Assembly (NCBI GenBank): GCA_902489295.1
Contig: CABTZM010000131.1
Location: 1 to 6,046, forward strand
Origin: an uncultured Collinsella sp.
GTDB taxonomy: Bacteria; Actinomycetota; Coriobacteriia; Coriobacteriales; Coriobacteriaceae
Length of the DNA stretch: 6,046 bases
Direction: 5' to 3'
Positions 1 through 6,046 of this stretch are shown here, piece by piece. Below the pieces are notes generated by a model that was given only the letters and a program-made list of their open reading frames with translations, had not been told where the DNA came from and searched no databases. A program made the translations under genes and the position numbers. The stretch's first letter is position 1. Every line of letters starts with the position of its first letter.

Positions 1-101
1 CCACTTAATGTGGCCTTCGTCTTGCGCAGGACTGTCCGAGCAGGGAACCTTATATGCCTCCGCCCGGACAGACGTTTCAGTTATGAACTCGCAGCTAGCC
101 G
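1..101 (+). ncRNA. Structured non-coding segment, possible 3' part of a 6S-like RNA
   Basis: No convincing reading frame occupies these bases, but inverted repeats are dense. CCAC/GTGG (1-4 with 10-13) encloses a 5-nt loop. GTC..TGCGCA..GAC (19-32) is a near-palindrome. CTGTCCG (32-38) matches CGGACAG (65-71) exactly across a 26-nt interior. The last part, CTCGCAGCTAGCC (88-100), could be the 3' strand of a closing helix whose 5' strand lies before the window. Parts of the segment (an AATGTGGC block, then TCCGAG followed by CCTTA) recall Escherichia coli 6S RNA from memory, but the match is short and not structurally proven. Strand and identity are inferences. It is not a good terminator for the minus-strand gene ending at 102, because no T-run follows the stem on that strand. 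Confidence 0.3.
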
Positions 102-2402
102 TTATTTAATCTTGGTTGTGCCCGGCGCCAGGTTGGGGTCGGTCTCGTTGGCCTCGGTCTGGAAGTGCTCCGTATAGACGTTCTTGCCGTCGCGGAACAT
201 CTCGTAGTACTGCATCTTGGCGTAATCCTCGCGCGCCTTGGTGGCGGCAGCGGCAACGGCGTCGTCACCGGTGACGTTGGAAGAGAGCGCCCAGCGCAGG
301 CTGGCGTCCTCGTAGCCCACCGAGTTGATGGCGGGCAGCGACTCGCGCAGCGTCATGTGCGCCTTCTGGTAGTCGGTCAGCGGGGCGCCGATCAGCTGCA
401 TAAGCTGCGTGGACAGGTAGTTGGTGGACAGGTCGTCGACCTCGCTCGTCTGGTCGCAGCCGGCAACGTCGTAGTTGGCCCAGATGATGTAGTCGGTCTG
501 CCACAGACGCTCCTGATGCGTGGCGTCGTCCTCGCCGGTAAACCACTTATCGTTGAACTTGGACGGGAAGAACGGCTGGTGGTCGCCCCAGAATACCACG
601 ACCACCTTACGGTCGAGCTTGCTCAAGGCGTTGAGGAAGTAACGCAGCGCTTGGTCGGACTGCTCGATGCACGAGACATACTCGTCAACATCGGAGAGCG
701 TGCCGTCCTCGACGGTCTTAGCGTCCAGGTCGGTCGTGTCGATGTTCAGGTGCATTTGCTTGTCGACCGGCAGCAGACCCGTGTCGTAGCCCGAGTGGTT
801 CTGCATGGTCACATCGAAGATAAACTGCGGATCGGCGTTCTGGTCGAGCAGCTCAAGAATCTTGTCGTAGGTTGCCTGGTCGGTCACCATGCCGCGCAGG
901 GTATCGGCGCCTTGGAAATCGTTGATGGACAGGAACTGGTCAAAGCCAAAGTCCTTGTAGACGTTCTCGCGGTTCCAGTTGGTCGCGTGGTTGGGGTGCA
1001 TGGCCGTGGTGGAATAGCCGAGCGATTTGAACTGCTCTGCCAGATTCCCGGTCGTTTCCATGTTGTAGATGGTGTAGGGGTACACGCCCGAGCCCAGGTT
1101 GGCCATGGAGTTGCCGGTCATAAACTCAAACTCGGTATTGGCCGTGCCGCCGCCGTAGGCGCTCACGTAGAGCTTTCCGCGGCTGAGGCAGTTGGACAGG
1201 TTCTTAAAGTACTGCGGACCTTCGTAGCCGGCGCGCATGTTCTGGTAGATCGACAAATCCGAGAACGTCTCGTTCATGATAGCGATGACCGTGGGCTTCT
1301 CGCTGTCGAACTGCTCCTTTGCGGCGGCGCGCTCGTCGCTCTTGGCCGCGTCGGATTTGTCGTAGGCCTTGGCGTACTTTTTGAGCGTGGCCTTGGCGTC
1401 ATCGACAGAATAGTCGGCGGGTTTGGGCGGCTTGATGGACTGTGCCGCGCTAATAAAGGCAGGCAGATAGCCCTCGCGCCAGTAGCTCTCGAGCGGACGC
1501 CAGGTGTAGACGGTGATGCCGAGGGTGTTGTAGTAGTCGATGAGCGTGACATGCGCGGTCACGCCGCCCAGGCACAGCACCGCCACGAGCAGGTTGGTGA
1601 GCAACATGCGCTTGGCGTTGGCGGCGCCCTTCTGACGGTGCGGCGCGACCAGGCCGGCGTACTCGCACAGCAGCATGGCGATGGCGGTAAAGCCCATGGA
1701 TAGCACGCAGAACAGCGAGATCGAGAAGGTGTAGCCGGTGCCGGCGACTGCGGCGGCGGTGGAGATGGCCGAAAGGTCGCCCGGCTGGATGGGCATGGAT
1801 TTAAACGTGATGACAAAGAACTCGGCAATGCCCAGGACAAAGAGGGCAAAGGCCAGGACCGCGGGAGCTGCGCCGTGGCGCTGGAATAGGAAGAACAAGC
1901 CAGTCATGAGTGTGGCGATGATGGCCCACTCGAGCAGGATGCACAGGGGGTAGACCCAGGTAAAGTCGTGGTTGGACGAGACCTCCATGCCCAGCAGCGC
2001 AAAGACGCCGGCGAGCAGCAGGCACAGGACGGCGGCGACGAGCGGTTTGCCCACAAAGGCGCCGCGCAGGCGGGCGAGCTTGCCGGTGGGGGCGGGGGCG
2101 TCGGGCTCGGCGAACGCAAAGACGCGCGGGGCGATGCGGTCGCGGGCGATGCTGGCCCAAGCGCATCCGGTGAGGATGGCGTTGGTCAGGATGAGCATCA
2201 CAAAGGCGAGCGGCTCGTTTTGGGCGACGAGGCCAATGGCACCCCAAATGGTCAAAAAGAGCTGGAACAGGCCGAAGGCGACGCTCCACCCAAGAGCGCT
2301 TTTGGCAACGGTGCCCGACTGAGCGCGAATGGCCTTGGCCTCGCGCAAGACAAGGTAGACGGTCGCCGCAAGACCGACGAGCGAGATGGCGGCAGCGAAC
2401 AT
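102..2402 (-). CDS. LTA synthase family protein (polytopic membrane sulfatase-fold phosphotransferase)
   Basis: A 766-residue enzyme of the alkaline phosphatase/sulfatase superfamily, LtaS-like. Family members move glycerol-phosphate or similar groups from membrane phospholipid onto envelope glycopolymers, with the catalytic domain outside the membrane. The N-terminal half (about 1-290) has roughly eight hydrophobic segments. The catalytic half (about 368-690) keeps the signature residues. These are a metal-binding Glu in MNETF (E378), the probable nucleophile Thr in GGGTANTEF (T420), HPNH followed by WNR (H469, 476-478), QNHSGY (H536) and WGDHQP (D607, H608). The ATG at 2402 was chosen because GAGGAG lies 7 nt upstream (2410-2415). 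The in-frame GTG at 2417 overlaps that ribosome binding site and is unlikely. The C-terminal 70 residues are hydrophilic and unassigned. The gene is divergent from the nitroreductase. S. aureus LtaS has five membrane segments, so the substrate may not be classical lipoteichoic acid, and no ltaS symbol is given. Confidence 0.9.
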   Translation of the reverse strand: MFAAAISLVGLAATVYLVLREAKAIRAQSGTVAKSALGWSVAFGLFQLFLTIWGAIGLVAQNEPLAFVMLILTNAILTGCAWASIARDRIAPRVFAFAEPDAPAPTGKLARLRGAFVGKPLVAAVLCLLLAGVFALLGMEVSSNHDFTWVYPLCILLEWAIIATLMTGLFFLFQRHGAAPAVLAFALFVLGIAEFFVITFKSMPIQPGDLSAISTAAAVAGTGYTFSISLFCVLSMGFTAIAMLLCEYAGLVAPHRQKGAANAKRMLLTNLLVAVLCLGGVTAHVTLIDYYNTLGITVYTWRPLESYWREGYLPAFISAAQSIKPPKPADYSVDDAKATLKKYAKAYDKSDAAKSDERAAAKEQFDSEKPTVIAIMNETFSDLSIYQNMRAGYEGPQYFKNLSNCLSRGKLYVSAYGGGTANTEFEFMTGNSMANLGSGVYPYTIYNMETTGNLAEQFKSLGYSTTAMHPNHATNWNRENVYKDFGFDQFLSINDFQGADTLRGMVTDQATYDKILELLDQNADPQFIFDVTMQNHSGYDTGLLPVDKQMHLNIDTTDLDAKTVEDGTLSDVDEYVSCIEQSDQALRYFLNALSKLDRKVVVVFWGDHQPFFPSKFNDKWFTGEDDATHQERLWQTDYIIWANYDVAGCDQTSEVDDLSTNYLSTQLMQLIGAPLTDYQKAHMTLRESLPAINSVGYEDASLRWALSSNVTGDDAVAAAATKAREDYAKMQYYEMFRDGKNVYTEHFQTEANETDPNLAPGTTKIK

Positions 2403-2515
2403 GCTGAGACTCCTCACAAACTAAAACCTACGAAAGCGGGGGTTTACCCGATTGTTACCAAGATATGCGCTGCAATTGGTGTCTGCGCACAACAACCAGC
2501 CATATTAACGCGCAC

Positions 2516-2531
2516 GTGTGGCGGTGTGGCG
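2516..2531. repeat. Perfect 8-bp tandem repeat in the divergent intergenic region
   Basis: GTGTGGCG occurs twice head to tail (2516-2523 and 2524-2531). A degenerate third copy, ATGTGGTGGCG, follows. It lies between the two divergent genes, so it could be a regulator site for either. Around it, the 213-bp gap (2403-2615) offers only weak promoter elements. A GATAAT at 2553-2558 is a possible -10 for the nitroreductase, but no TTGACA-like box sits at the right distance. Confidence 0.5.
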
Positions 2532-2615
2532 CAATGTGGTGGCGACCTGCGCGATAATGGACGGGAATTACACGGAAACGTAAAGGCTTCTTAAAGAATT
2601 AGCGAGGATGAGGCG

Positions 2616-3464
2616 ATGAACGAGCAGGTTTGCACCAAGGCTGTGGATACGTGCGGCTATCCGGTCGAGACCACGGGCAATGCGGTGCTGGACATCTTGG
2701 AGCATCGCTCGTCTACGCGTGCCTTCGCGCGTGGTGACGACGACCGTCCCGTAGCGGTGACCGACGAGCAGCGGGCGGCGATCTTGCATGCGGCGAGTCG
2801 CGCACCGTCGGCGGGCGCCATGATGATGTATTCCATCGTGAGCATCCGCGAGCAGGCCACGCTCGATCGTCTGGCCGACCTGTGCGACCACCAGCCCATG
2901 ATCGCCAAGGCGCCCTGGGCACTAATATTTGTGGTCGATTATGCCAAGTGGATCGATCTGTTTGAGCACGTGGGCTGCTTTGAGCCCGAGTTTGTCGAGC
3001 GTACGGGCAAGGCGCCCCGCCGCGCGCCGGGTTTGGGCGACTTTGCCATCGCGGCCCAGGACGCCGTGATCGCCGCGCAAAACGCCGTGGTTGCCGCCGA
3101 GGCCCTGGGGCTGGGGAGCTGCTATATCGGTGATATCGTCGAGAATGCCGAGGAAGTTGCCGCGTTGCTGGACTTGCCGCCCTATACCATGCCGCTGTCG
3201 ATGCTTATCATCGGCACGCCTCGCAAAGAGCGCCCGGCAATCGCGCACCCCGTGGTGAACCTGGTGCACGAGGAACGCTACCGCCGTGCGGACGACGCGA
3301 CTATGGACGCGCAGGTGGCCGAGATGGACGCGATGTTCCGTCCGCATGCCCGCGAGGTGGGGGAGCGCGTCGTGGACATCTATACCCGCAAGCACACGAG
3401 TCCCTTTATGGCCGAGATGAGCCGCTCCATGGAGTGGTGGTTCAAAAATTGGCTCGGAAAATGA
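2616..3464 (+). CDS. Nitroreductase family protein (FMN-dependent oxidoreductase) with C-terminal extension
   Basis: A 282-residue soluble flavoprotein of the nitroreductase fold. The family binds FMN and uses NAD(P)H to reduce nitro compounds, quinones or other acceptors; the substrate here cannot be told. Seen in the protein: HRSSTRAF (30-37), the usual N-terminal FMN-phosphate motif (family consensus RRSxRxF); RAPSAGAMMMY (62-72), the second FMN-contacting segment; AAQNAVVAAEALGLGSCYIGD (within 153-173), the conserved helix and glycine-rich turn; and GTPRKERP (200-207), the typical end of the core. After about residue 215 a helical, Met-, Arg- and Trp-rich tail of some 65 residues ends in WWFKNW. 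The core family is about 170-220 residues, so this tail is extra. The ATG at 2616 has GAGG 8 nt upstream (2604-2607). An ATG at 2608 is out of frame. The gene appears to stand alone, with a palindrome starting two bases past its stop. Confidence 0.9.
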   Translation: MNEQVCTKAVDTCGYPVETTGNAVLDILEHRSSTRAFARGDDDRPVAVTDEQRAAILHAASRAPSAGAMMMYSIVSIREQATLDRLADLCDHQPMIAKAPWALIFVVDYAKWIDLFEHVGCFEPEFVERTGKAPRRAPGLGDFAIAAQDAVIAAQNAVVAAEALGLGSCYIGDIVENAEEVAALLDLPPYTMPLSMLIIGTPRKERPAIAHPVVNLVHEERYRRADDATMDAQVAEMDAMFRPHAREVGERVVDIYTRKHTSPFMAEMSRSMEWWFKNWLGK

Positions 3465-3465
3465 C

Positions 3466-3500
3466 GAATGTGACAAAGGGACAGCCCCTTTGTCACATTC
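3466..3500. repeat. Perfect 15-bp palindrome, REP-like intergenic element
   Basis: GAATGTGACAAAGGG (3466-3480) and CCCTTTGTCACATTC (3486-3500) are exact reverse complements around a 5-nt loop, ACAGC. No T-run follows on the plus strand (CATATCGCTG comes next), so it is not a canonical intrinsic terminator, although the RNA hairpin would protect the nitroreductase transcript end. From memory, similar GTGACAAAGGGAC...GTCCCTTTGTCAC palindromes are scattered between genes in several bacterial genomes as REP-type repeats. Only this copy is visible here. A smaller hairpin, GGCC-TAAA-GGCC, follows at 3515-3526. Confidence 0.75.
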
Positions 3501-3560
3501 CATATCGCTGCGGTGGCCTAAAGGCCGTATAAATGTTTATCTAGCTGGGAAAACAGTGCA

Positions 3561-3587
3561 TTAAAACATGGGCCGATTGCCTATAAT
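3561..3587 (+). promoter_or_regulatory. Probable promoter of kup
   Basis: A perfect TATAAT lies at 3582-3587. The -35 is weak: TTAAAA at 3561-3566, with a 15-nt spacer. A TG pair at 3578-3579 is one base too far upstream for a standard extended -10. Transcription would start near 3594, giving a leader of about 30 nt before the kup ATG. That leader is too short for a riboswitch between promoter and gene. It places kup in a transcription unit separate from the nitroreductase. Confidence 0.55.
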
Positions 3588-3622
3588 CCCTTCGAACATT
3601 AAAGTTGGGAGGAAACCGGCTT

Positions 3623-5650
3623 ATGGAACAAAAGGCCAAGGAGGCAGCCTCGCACGCTGCGATTCCTGTGAGCATCTCGGCGATGCTCGTCACGCTGGGC
3701 GTGGTGTATGGCGATATCGGCACCAGCCCTATGTATGTAACCAAGGCGCTCGTTGCCGGCAACGGCGGCATCGGAAGCGTTACGGAGGAGTTCGTGCTCG
3801 GCGCGCTCTCCCTTGTCGTGTGGACGGTCACGCTGCTGACCACCATCAAGTACGTGCTGATCTCGCTGCGTGCCGATAACCACGGCGAGGGCGGCATCTT
3901 TGCCCTGTACAGCCTGGTCAAGCGCTGCGGCAAATGGCTCATCATCCCTGCCATGCTGGGTGGCGCGGCGCTCCTCGCCGACGGCATCCTGACGCCGGCC
4001 GTTACCGTTACCACGGCCATCGAGGGCCTGCGCACCATCCCGGCGGTCCATGCCGTGCTGGGCGATGACCAGGGCCGCGTCGTCGCCATTACACTCGCCA
4101 TCATCATCGTGCTCTTCTTGGTACAGCGCATCGGTACGGCCAAAATCGGTCACGCCTTTGGCCCCATCATGACGCTGTGGTTCCTGTTCCTGGGCGGCAC
4201 GGGTCTGTTCTTTGTCTTCCAGCACCCCGCCGTGCTGCTGTGCCTCAACCCGGTGCGCGGCATCGCCTTTTTGCTGAGCCCCAACAACCACGCGGGCATC
4301 ATGATCCTGGGCAGCTGCTTCCTCGCCACCACCGGTGCCGAGGCGCTCTACTCCGACATGGGCCACGTCGGCCGCGGCAACATCTACGCTACCTGGCCGT
4401 TCGTTAAGTGCTGTCTGCTGCTGTCCTATATGGGCCAGGGCGCTTGGCTTATGAACAACGCTGCCAACCCCGAGCTCATGGGCATTGCCGATCTCAACCC
4501 GTTCTACCAGATGCTCGCCCCGGGCCTGCGCCCGTTTGCCGTAGGCCTTTCCACCGTCGCGGCCATCATTGCCTCGCAGGCGCTCATCACCGGCGCATTC
4601 TCGCTGGTGTCCGAGGCCAGCCGTCTGGACCTCATGCCGCACATGCAGGTCTTCTACCCTGCCGAGACCAAGGGCCAGCTCTACATCCCCATGGTCAACA
4701 ACGTCATGCTTGTCGGCTGCGTCATCGTGGTGCTGCTGTTCCAGAACTCGGCGCATATGGAAGCCGCCTACGGCCTTGCCATTACGCTGACTATGATGTG
4801 CACCACGCTGCTGCTCTTCTTCTACCTGCACGAGGAGCGCAAGCTCAAGGTTGCTCCGTGGATCTTCGCGGCCTTCTTCCTTTTGCTCGAAGGCTTCTTC
4901 TTTGTGAGCTCGCTCACCAAGTTCTTCCACGGCGGCTACTTCACCATCCTCATGGCCGCGCTCATCATGGGCATCATGGTGTGCTGGTACAACGGCACGG
5001 CGGTTGAGCAGCGCCAGTTTACGCTGCTGCCGCTACGCAGCTACCTGCCGCAGCTCAAGCGCCTGCGCGATGACGATCGCTACGAGCGCCTGAGCGACAA
5101 CATCGTGTACCTGACCAAGGACACCCATACCGATTACATCGACCGTGATATCGTCTACTCGATCTTGGACAAGCATCCCAAGCGTGCTCGCGCCTGGTGG
5201 TTCGTGAACGTCGAGACCATGGACGAGCCGCATACCTTTGCCTATTCGGTCGAGACGTTCGGCACCGACTACGTGTTCCGCGTGCATCTGTACCTGGGCT
5301 ACAAGATTAACCAGCGCGTCAATGCCTACCTGCGTCAGGTCGTTCAGGACCTGGCTGCCACCGGCGAGCTGCCGGCGCAGACGCATGACTACTCGGTCTA
5401 CAAGGATCCGGGCAACATCGGTACGTTCAAGTTCGTCCTGATCCGTAAGCTTCTGGCGCCCGAAAGCGATGTGGAGCCGAGCGAGCGTACGGCCATCACG
5501 CTCAAGTACATCATTCGTCGCGCCGCCGGCACGCCTGCACGCTGGTACGGCCTGGAGAACTCCAACGTGAGCTTTGAGTACGTGCCGCTGTTCACCAAGT
5601 TCAAGGCCGTGAACAAGATGCAACGCCTGGCTCCCAACGAGCGGCCGTAG
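3623..5650 (+). CDS. kup: Kup/HAK/KT family potassium uptake transporter
   Basis: A 675-residue inner-membrane K+ transporter. Kup proteins take up potassium, generally by proton symport. The family signatures are clear: GVVYGDIGTSPMY (26-38) in the first membrane helix, RADNHGEGG (83-91), DGILTPA (120-126) and TTGAEALYSDMGHVGR (236-251). About twelve hydrophobic segments run to about residue 455. A hydrophilic cytoplasmic C-terminal domain of about 220 residues follows, as expected for the family, and overall length is near that of E. coli Kup. The ATG at 3623 has GGGAGG (3607-3612) 10 nt upstream. The in-frame TTG at 3605 overlaps that site and is rejected. A small membrane protein begins 60 nt after the stop and is probably cotranscribed. 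No frameshift or missing motif is seen. Confidence 0.97.
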   Translation: MEQKAKEAASHAAIPVSISAMLVTLGVVYGDIGTSPMYVTKALVAGNGGIGSVTEEFVLGALSLVVWTVTLLTTIKYVLISLRADNHGEGGIFALYSLVKRCGKWLIIPAMLGGAALLADGILTPAVTVTTAIEGLRTIPAVHAVLGDDQGRVVAITLAIIIVLFLVQRIGTAKIGHAFGPIMTLWFLFLGGTGLFFVFQHPAVLLCLNPVRGIAFLLSPNNHAGIMILGSCFLATTGAEALYSDMGHVGRGNIYATWPFVKCCLLLSYMGQGAWLMNNAANPELMGIADLNPFYQMLAPGLRPFAVGLSTVAAIIASQALITGAFSLVSEASRLDLMPHMQVFYPAETKGQLYIPMVNNVMLVGCVIVVLLFQNSAHMEAAYGLAITLTMMCTTLLLFFYLHEERKLKVAPWIFAAFFLLLEGFFFVSSLTKFFHGGYFTILMAALIMGIMVCWYNGTAVEQRQFTLLPLRSYLPQLKRLRDDDRYERLSDNIVYLTKDTHTDYIDRDIVYSILDKHPKRARAWWFVNVETMDEPHTFAYSVETFGTDYVFRVHLYLGYKINQRVNAYLRQVVQDLAATGELPAQTHDYSVYKDPGNIGTFKFVLIRKLLAPESDVEPSERTAITLKYIIRRAAGTPARWYGLENSNVSFEYVPLFTKFKAVNKMQRLAPNERP

Positions 5651-5710
5651 ACGTCGGCGGCTACACGGAGTTGGTTTTTGATGGATAAGCATGAGGCCGG
5701 GGAGGTAAAC

Positions 5711-5881
5711 ATGGATGCAAGGACGCTTGACGTCCGCGAGGCGGGTATCGACGCCGCCGAAGATCGGTTCTTCACGAATCGGGCCAACATGGACATGGCC
5801 GATCGCGTGATTTCGGTCGTGGCGCTGGTGTTTGTCGCGGCGTGCGTGTGCGCACTGCTCGCGCACGTGCTGTTTGTCTAA
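5711..5881 (+). CDS. Small single-pass membrane protein downstream of kup, function unknown
   Basis: A 56-residue protein not recognised as any named family. The first 32 residues are hydrophilic and acidic/basic (DVREAGIDAAEDRFFTNRAN). Residues 33-56 form one hydrophobic helix rich in Val, Ala and Cys that runs to the C-terminus. This predicts a bitopic protein with very little on the far side. GGGGAGG (5699-5705) sits 5 nt before the ATG, a strong ribosome binding site. An in-frame ATG at 5681, with CGGAG 10 nt upstream, would add ten residues and cannot be excluded. No promoter or terminator is evident in the 60 nt after kup, so the two are likely cotranscribed. A helper role for Kup, in the manner of KdpF for KdpABC, is only a guess from position. 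Confidence 0.65.
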   Translation: MDARTLDVREAGIDAAEDRFFTNRANMDMADRVISVVALVFVAACVCALLAHVLFV

Positions 5882-5912
5882 CGACCGCAGGCTGCAAAGG
5901 CTATACACTTGG

Positions 5913-5939
5913 AACCACCACAAGGGGAAACCACCACAA
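5913..5939. repeat. Two direct copies of AACCACCACAA
   Basis: AACCACCACAA is found at 5913-5923 and again at 5929-5939, a period of 16 bp with AGG or GGGGA-type sequence between. The second copy continues as AGGTGCCTG and ends exactly where the insertion element begins. The spacing suggests part of a dispersed intergenic repeat rather than protein-coding sequence. A TATACA at 5902-5907 just upstream could be a -10 box, but no partner -35 is visible. Confidence 0.6.
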
Positions 5940-5955
5940 AGGTGCCTGTGAACTG

Positions 5956-5988
5956 CCTCCCATTTCTTGGACATCGGGAAATGGGAGG
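5956..5988 (+). promoter_or_regulatory. Hairpin that pairs with the ribosome binding site of the IS reading frame
   Basis: CCTCCCATTTC (5956-5966) and GAAATGGGAGG (5978-5988) are perfect 11-bp arms around an 11-nt loop. The right arm contains GGGAGG (5983-5988), the Shine-Dalgarno sequence 6 nt before the ATG at 5995. In a transcript entering from outside the element the site would be base-paired and translation reduced. IS10 and IS50 are known to block transposase translation from read-through RNA in a similar way. Four T residues follow the stem, so weak termination is also possible. Confidence 0.6.
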
Positions 5989-5994
5989 TTTTCC

Positions 5995-6046
5995 ATGAGT
6001 ATAGATCTCAGGTCGAAGCACGACCTGGAGTCCAGGAGGCGGGCCG
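5995..6046 (+). CDS. Partial first reading frame (orfA-like) of the IS3-family element
   Basis: An ATG with GGGAGG 6 nt upstream opens a frame that stays open to the window end: MSIDLRSKHDLESRRRA, 17 complete codons. The position just inside the element terminus and the basic start (RSK, SRRRA) suit the N-terminus of an IS3-family OrfA, a helix-turn-helix DNA-binding protein made alone or as an OrfAB frameshift product. The helix-turn-helix itself is not visible in so short a piece, so the assignment rests on location. Confidence 0.6.
   Translation, partial: MSIDLRSKHDLESRRRA

Larger units (their letters stand above)
5949..6046 (+). mobile_element. Left end of an IS3-family (IS150-like) insertion sequence, cut by the window edge
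   Basis: TGAACTGCCTCCCATTTC followed by TTGGACATCG (5949-5976) resembles the terminal inverted repeat of IS150-group elements. As I remember it, IS150 starts TGTACTGCACCCATTTTG then TTGGACGATG. Like IS3-family ends generally, it begins with TG. The first reading frame starts 46 nt inside, the expected distance for orfA. The right end, orfB with its DDE residues, and the target duplication all lie beyond the window. The exact first base could be 5947 (TGTGAACTG) instead of 5949. Confidence 0.7.

Noticed and set aside
32..71. CTGTCCG/CGGACAG as intrinsic terminator of the minus-strand gene ending at 102
   Set aside because: The loop is 26 nt and no T-run follows on the minus strand, so it does not meet the usual form.
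165..1703. A long plus-strand open frame of 512 codons opposite the LTA-synthase-like gene
   Set aside because: It is the antisense shadow of a GC-rich gene. Its product is Val/Gly/His-rich with no recognisable domain, while the minus strand has clear family motifs.
2922..3503. A 193-codon minus-strand frame opposite the nitroreductase
   Set aside because: Its start lies past the palindrome and its product is a composition artefact. The plus strand carries conserved flavin-binding motifs.
3605..3622. TTG at 3605 as the kup start
   Set aside because: It overlaps the GGGAGG ribosome binding site that serves the ATG at 3623, and the residues it adds are not part of the family N-terminus.
3599..4930. 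A 443-codon minus-strand open frame opposite kup
   Set aside because: The translation is dominated by His, Gln, Asp, Glu and Arg with no domain, as expected from the complement of a membrane-protein gene with GC-rich third positions.
5033..5974. A 313-codon minus-strand frame across the 3' end of kup, the small protein and the IS flank
   Set aside because: It crosses unrelated units, including the IS boundary, and overlaps well supported plus-strand genes. No ribosome binding site or motif supports it.

Overview
The window is GC-rich DNA with actinobacterial-style codon use (third positions mostly G or C). The proteins look like those of a Gram-positive anaerobe of the Coriobacteriia, and Collinsella is my best guess. 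That guess rests on overall resemblance (a polytopic LTA-synthase-like enzyme, Kup, and short palindromic intergenic repeats). There is no marker gene in the window.

Layout, left to right. Bases 1-101 are non-coding and rich in short inverted repeats. They may hold the 3' part of a structural RNA on the plus strand; a 6S-like RNA is the best but weak guess. Next, on the minus strand, comes a 766-residue membrane protein with an extracytoplasmic sulfatase-fold domain of the lipoteichoic acid synthase family (102-2402). A divergent intergenic region of 213 bp carries a perfect 8-bp tandem repeat. It is followed on the plus strand by a nitroreductase-family flavoprotein with an unusual C-terminal extension (2616-3464). 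A perfect 15-bp palindrome (3466-3500) begins two bases after that gene. A perfect TATAAT then marks the likely start of the next unit: the potassium transporter gene kup (3623-5650) and a small single-pass membrane protein just downstream (5711-5881).

The right edge (about 5949-6046) is the left end of an IS3-family element, IS150-like by its terminal sequence. It includes the first 17 codons of its first reading frame. The ribosome binding site of that frame lies inside an 11-bp hairpin. The DNA just outside the element carries two copies of AACCACCACAA, and the copy next to the element may be one arm of a repeat that the insertion split.

The genes do not form one pathway. The cell-envelope enzyme is divergent from the nitroreductase, and kup has its own promoter. 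The only likely operon is kup plus the small membrane protein. I find no phage, CRISPR, toxin-antitoxin or biosynthetic system. The most interesting parts are the insertion-sequence end with its occluded start, the palindromic repeats, the small protein beside kup and the structured left edge.
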